The translations under genes were made by a program, and so were the position numbers. From positions 1-64,000 of the forward strand of contig NZ_JACXXO010000021.1 of NCBI RefSeq assembly GCF_017980685.1: a stretch of DNA of 64,000 nucleotides, in the 5' to 3' direction. This document shows, piece after piece, positions 61,132 through 64,000 of this stretch (its first letter is position 1; every line of letters starts with the position of its first letter). The notes under the pieces were generated by a model that made no database searches, was not told the DNA's origin, and worked only from the letters and a program-made list of their open reading frames with translations. This DNA is from Pseudomonas iridis (GTDB lineage: Bacteria > Pseudomonadota > Gammaproteobacteria > Pseudomonadales > Pseudomonadaceae).

Positions 61132-61220
61132 TGTGGGAGCGAGCCTGCTCGCGAAGGCGGCATATCAGTCAGATAGATGTCGAATGACACTCCCTCTTCG
61201 CAAGCAGGCTCGCTCCCACA
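61132..61220. repeat. REP doublet
   Basis: TGTGGGAGCGAGCCTGCTCGC and an inverse with one change (GCAAGCAGGCTCGCTCC), about 45 bp apart, between the dehydratase and GntR genes. Confidence 0.88.
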
Positions 61221-61234
61221 GGGGGACGGCGGTG

Positions 61235-62971
61235 TTAGTGAGAGTGGCGGGGTACTTCCGCCCCACGGCAACCTACCAGGAAGTCAAAGTCACAGCCCTG
61301 ATCCGCCTGCAACACATGGTCGATGTACAGCTGACGATAACCGCCCACCAGCAACTGTTGCGGTGGTTGCAGATCGGCCATACGCGCCGCCAGTTCGGCA
61401 TCCGGAATGTCCAGGTGCAAACGGCCAGTGGCGCAATCGAGTTCGATCCAGTCGCCTTCCTTCACTGTGGCCAACGGCCCACCGGCTGCCGCTTCCGGCG
61501 CCACGTGCAAAACCACCGTGCCGTAAGCCGTGCCGCTCATCCGCGCATCGGAAATACGCACCATGTCGGTCACGCCTTGAGCCAACAGCTTGGCCGGTAG
61601 GCCCATGTTGCCGACTTCGGCCATGCCCGGATAACCCTTCGGCCCGCAGTTCTTCATCACCAGAATCGAGTTGGCATCAACATCCAGTTCCGGATCATTG
61701 ATTCGCGCTTTGTACATGTCGAAGTTCTCGAACACCACTGCACGACCACGATGCTGCATCAGTTCGGCGCTGGCGGCGGACGGCTTGAGCACCGCGCCCA
61801 GTGGCGCGAGATTACCGCGCAGCACGCAGATACCGCCGTCAGCACGAATCGGGTTGTCGAGCGTGCGGATCACTTCGTCTTCGCCATAGATCGGCGCGTC
61901 CTTGGTGTTCTCGCCGATGGACTTGCCGTTGACGGTCAGGGCATTCGGATGCGGAATCAGGTTGGCTTCACCGAGGCGGCGCAGCACGGCTGGCAAGCCA
62001 CCGGCGTAGTAGAACTCTTCCATCAGGAAACGCCCGGACGGTTGCAGATCGACGATGGTCGGCATGCCGCGGCCGATGCGGGTCCAGTCGTCCAGATCCA
62101 GTTCGACGCCAATGCGCCCGGCGATGGCTTTCAAGTGAATTACGGCGTTGGTCGAACCACCGATGGCGGCGTTGACGCGAATGGCGTTTTCGAAGGCCTC
62201 CTTGGTCAGGATCTTCGACAGTTTCAAATCCTCGCGAACCATCTCCACCGCACGCATGCCGGACATGTGCGCCAGCACATAGCGCCGCGCATCCACCGCT
62301 GGAATCGCCGCGTTGTGCGGCAGCGAAGTGCCCAGTGCTTCGGCCATGCACGCCATGGTCGACGCCGTGCCCATGGTGTTGCAGGTGCCCGCCGAACGCG
62401 ACATGCCGCCCTCGGCCGCGAGGAAATCGTCAATGGTGATGGTACCGGCCTTGACCTGTTCGCTGAGCTGCCAGACCACGGTGCCGGAGCCAATGTCCTT
62501 GCCCTTGTGCTTGCCGTTGAGCATCGGCCCGCCAGTGACGACGATGGCCGGCACGTCGCAACTCGCTGCGCCCATGAGCAGCGCCGGAGTGGTTTTGTCG
62601 CAACCGGTCAGCAGCACCACGCCGTCAATCGGGTTACCGCGAATCGCTTCCTCAACGTCCATGCTCGCCAGGTTGCGGGTGAGCATGGCGGTCGGGCGCA
62701 GGTTGGATTCGCCGTTGGAGAACACCGGGAATTCCACCGGGAAGCCACCGGCCTCGATCACCCCGCGTTTGACGTGCTCCGCGATCTGGCGGAAATGCGC
62801 GTTGCACGGGGTCAATTCCGACCAGGTGTTGCAGATGCCGATGATCGGCTTGCCATGAAACTGGTGGTCGGCGATGCCCTGATTCTTCATCCAGCTGCGG
62901 TACATGAAGCCGTTCTTGTCGGCCGTGCCAAACCATTGGGCGGAGCGCAGGGTGGGTTTCTTATCAGACAT
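61235..62971 (-). CDS. IlvD/Edd family sugar-acid dehydratase
   Basis: A 578-residue dehydratase of the branch acting on aldonic acids (arabinonate, xylonate, galactonate). FMYRSWMKNQG near 22-32 is characteristic of the sugar-acid branch rather than of IlvD. Cysteines in ICNTWSELTPCN, TGCDKTTPA and AGTCNTMG supply the Fe-S cluster, and SDARMSGTAYG near 475 is the C-terminal signature. It makes a 2-keto-3-deoxy acid. The neighbouring GntR-FCD gene and divergent MFS gene support a carbohydrate-acid pathway; the precise sugar is not resolved. Confidence 0.88.
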   Translation of the reverse strand: MSDKKPTLRSAQWFGTADKNGFMYRSWMKNQGIADHQFHGKPIIGICNTWSELTPCNAHFRQIAEHVKRGVIEAGGFPVEFPVFSNGESNLRPTAMLTRNLASMDVEEAIRGNPIDGVVLLTGCDKTTPALLMGAASCDVPAIVVTGGPMLNGKHKGKDIGSGTVVWQLSEQVKAGTITIDDFLAAEGGMSRSAGTCNTMGTASTMACMAEALGTSLPHNAAIPAVDARRYVLAHMSGMRAVEMVREDLKLSKILTKEAFENAIRVNAAIGGSTNAVIHLKAIAGRIGVELDLDDWTRIGRGMPTIVDLQPSGRFLMEEFYYAGGLPAVLRRLGEANLIPHPNALTVNGKSIGENTKDAPIYGEDEVIRTLDNPIRADGGICVLRGNLAPLGAVLKPSAASAELMQHRGRAVVFENFDMYKARINDPELDVDANSILVMKNCGPKGYPGMAEVGNMGLPAKLLAQGVTDMVRISDARMSGTAYGTVVLHVAPEAAAGGPLATVKEGDWIELDCATGRLHLDIPDAELAARMADLQPPQQLLVGGYRQLYIDHVLQADQGCDFDFLVGCRGAEVPRHSH

Positions 62972-63164
62972 GATCGATTCTCTTATTGTATGACTATAGT
63001 GTTCCAGCGATGGCCTAACATAAGCTCAAATTCGACGGTTTGGAAGTGTTGTTGGGTAATTAGTATTACTATATAGTCGTTTTCGACGGAGGGATGGTCC
63101 TGGCGGTTTTCCGCGAGAGGCGTCCCCCGAGGTTCTATAAAAACAACAATCGGAGACCGATCTC
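62972..63164. promoter_or_regulatory. Divergent promoter with two ACTATA..GT dyads
   Basis: Between the dehydratase and MFS genes. ACTATAGT (62993-63000) and ACTATATAGT (63068-63077) are two similar short palindromes about 75 bp apart, one near each gene. They are plausible operators for the GntR-FCD regulator at 60328; binding is inferred. Confidence 0.45.
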
Positions 63165-64000
63165 ATGAGCCAGGAATTGCGCCTGATACGGCGCATCACA
63201 CTGAAACTGATTCCCTTCCTGATCCTGCTGTACCTGATCGCCTATGTGGATCGCTCCGCCGTCGGCTTCGCCAAGCTGCACATGGGCGCCGACATCGGCA
63301 TCGGCGATGCGGCCTATGGCCTCGGTGCCGGGCTGTTCTTCATTGGTTATTTCCTGTTCGAAATCCCCAGCAACCTGATGCTCGAACGCTTCGGCGCGCG
63401 GCGCTGGTTCGCGCGGATCATGATCACCTGGGGCGCGATCACCATCGGCATGGCCTTCGTCCAGGGCCCCCACAGCTTCTATGTCATGCGCTTTTTGCTC
63501 GGCGCGGCAGAGGCAGGGTTCTTCCCCGGCGTTCTCTACTACATCACCCAATGGTTCCCGGTGCGCCATCGCGGCAAGATCCTCGGGCTGTTCATTCTTT
63601 CGCAACCCATCGCCATGATGATCACCGGTCCCGTGTCCGGCGGTTTGCTGGGCATGGACGGCATTCTCGGCCTGCACGGCTGGCAGTGGCTGTTCATCGT
63701 CATCGGCACCCCGGCGATCCTGCTGACCTGGCCGGTGCTGCGCTGGTTGCCTGACGGTCCGCAACAGGTGAAGTGGATGGATCAGGCCGAGAAAGACTGG
63801 CTGACCGGCGAACTGAAAAAGGATCTGCAAGCGTACGGTCAGACCCGTCACGGCAATCCTTTGCATGCGCTGAAAGACAAGCGCGTGTTGCTGCTGGCGC
63901 TGTTCTATCTGCCGGTGACCCTGAGCATCTACGGCCTCGGCTTGTGGCTGCCGACGTTGATCAAACAGTTCGGTGGCAGTGATCTGGTGACCGGATTCGT
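63165..64000 (+). CDS. MFS transporter, anion:cation symporter type (partial)
   Basis: The gene runs off the window after 278 codons. LILLYLIAYVDRSAVGFAKLHM in helix 1 and GLGAGLFFIGYFLFEIPSNL in helix 2 are hallmarks of the ACS family (D-galactonate, tartrate, hydroxyphenylacetate transporters). About seven helices are visible, including the usual cytoplasmic loop around 200-235. The start follows CGGAGACC. It is divergent from the sugar-acid dehydratase gene, so it probably imports that pathway's acid. Confidence 0.88.
   Translation, partial: MSQELRLIRRITLKLIPFLILLYLIAYVDRSAVGFAKLHMGADIGIGDAAYGLGAGLFFIGYFLFEIPSNLMLERFGARRWFARIMITWGAITIGMAFVQGPHSFYVMRFLLGAAEAGFFPGVLYYITQWFPVRHRGKILGLFILSQPIAMMITGPVSGGLLGMDGILGLHGWQWLFIVIGTPAILLTWPVLRWLPDGPQQVKWMDQAEKDWLTGELKKDLQAYGQTRHGNPLHALKDKRVLLLALFYLPVTLSIYGLGLWLPTLIKQFGGSDLVTGF

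Overview
The window looks like chromosomal DNA of a Pseudomonas of the fluorescens group. The evidence is the high GC content, several small families that I know mainly from Pseudomonas (DUF1652, DUF3087, ParD-like plus methionine aminopeptidase), the pairing of sad with a ptrR-type regulator, and many REP doublets built on GTGGGAGCGAGCCTGCTCGC, a signature of this group. I saw no rRNA, tRNA, CRISPR array, prophage or insertion sequence. All assignments are by eye from translated sequence; no search was run.

Layout. 0-8 kb: housekeeping and small genes (ppnN, yedK, polysaccharide deacetylase, Nudix, small lipoproteins). 7.6-9.7 kb: an Rrf2 regulator divergent from an NDH-2-like flavoprotein. 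9.9-10.6 kb: a lower-GC membrane-protein gene with a 41-residue companion. 10.7-18.5 kb: LysR/ydiJ, a two-gene pqiA unit without pqiB, and sad/ptrR. 18.5-22.1 kb: detoxification-type enzymes with two HxlR regulators. 22.1-23.9 kb: a flavin reductase and a luciferase-like monooxygenase. 24-31 kb: a polyamine-binding protein, TerC, an AraC/BASS pair and a two-component system. 31.7-34.3 kb: reverse transsulfuration (cbs and a cystathionine lyase). 34.6-43.7 kb: short ppx/gppA and a phosphonate uptake and degradation cluster (phnCDE, Fe-alcohol dehydrogenase, OPA-type MFS, LysR, phnX). 43.7-44.8 kb: ParD-like/map. 45-56.2 kb: a Pot-type ABC transporter, ribBA, DUF1330, and a seven-gene operon (DUF1185, alpha/beta hydrolase, ALDH, flavin reductase, CMD-family protein, GntR, Nudix). 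56.6-60 kb: YCF48-like protein and an RND permease. 60.3-64 kb: sugar-acid catabolism (GntR, IlvD/Edd dehydratase, MFS).

The most interesting signal is a shared operator. The palindrome TGGTATACCA occurs perfectly four times and once with one mismatch. It lies just upstream of the flavin reductase/monooxygenase pair (23.9 kb), the ABC transporter (49.0 kb), the ribBA/DUF1330 divergent promoter (50.4 kb), the DUF1185 operon (56.2 kb) and a small unknown ORF (3.7 kb). The GntR-FCD protein encoded inside the DUF1185 operon is the natural candidate regulator. Together these loci look like one dispersed, co-regulated system: import by the Pot-type transporter, oxidation by a two-component FMN monooxygenase with two paralogous flavin reductases, hydrolysis and aldehyde oxidation, with dedicated flavin supply. 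The substrate cannot be read from the sequence. The ALDH gene carries a single in-frame TAA just before its catalytic cysteine.

The second signal is phosphate-linked. The phosphonate cluster has phnX but no phnW, and has an iron alcohol dehydrogenase instead, which suggests 2-hydroxyethylphosphonate rather than 2-aminoethylphosphonate as substrate. Between ppx and phnX a good PHO box is followed within about 75 bp by a strong terminator and no gene, which predicts a very short PhoB-controlled RNA.
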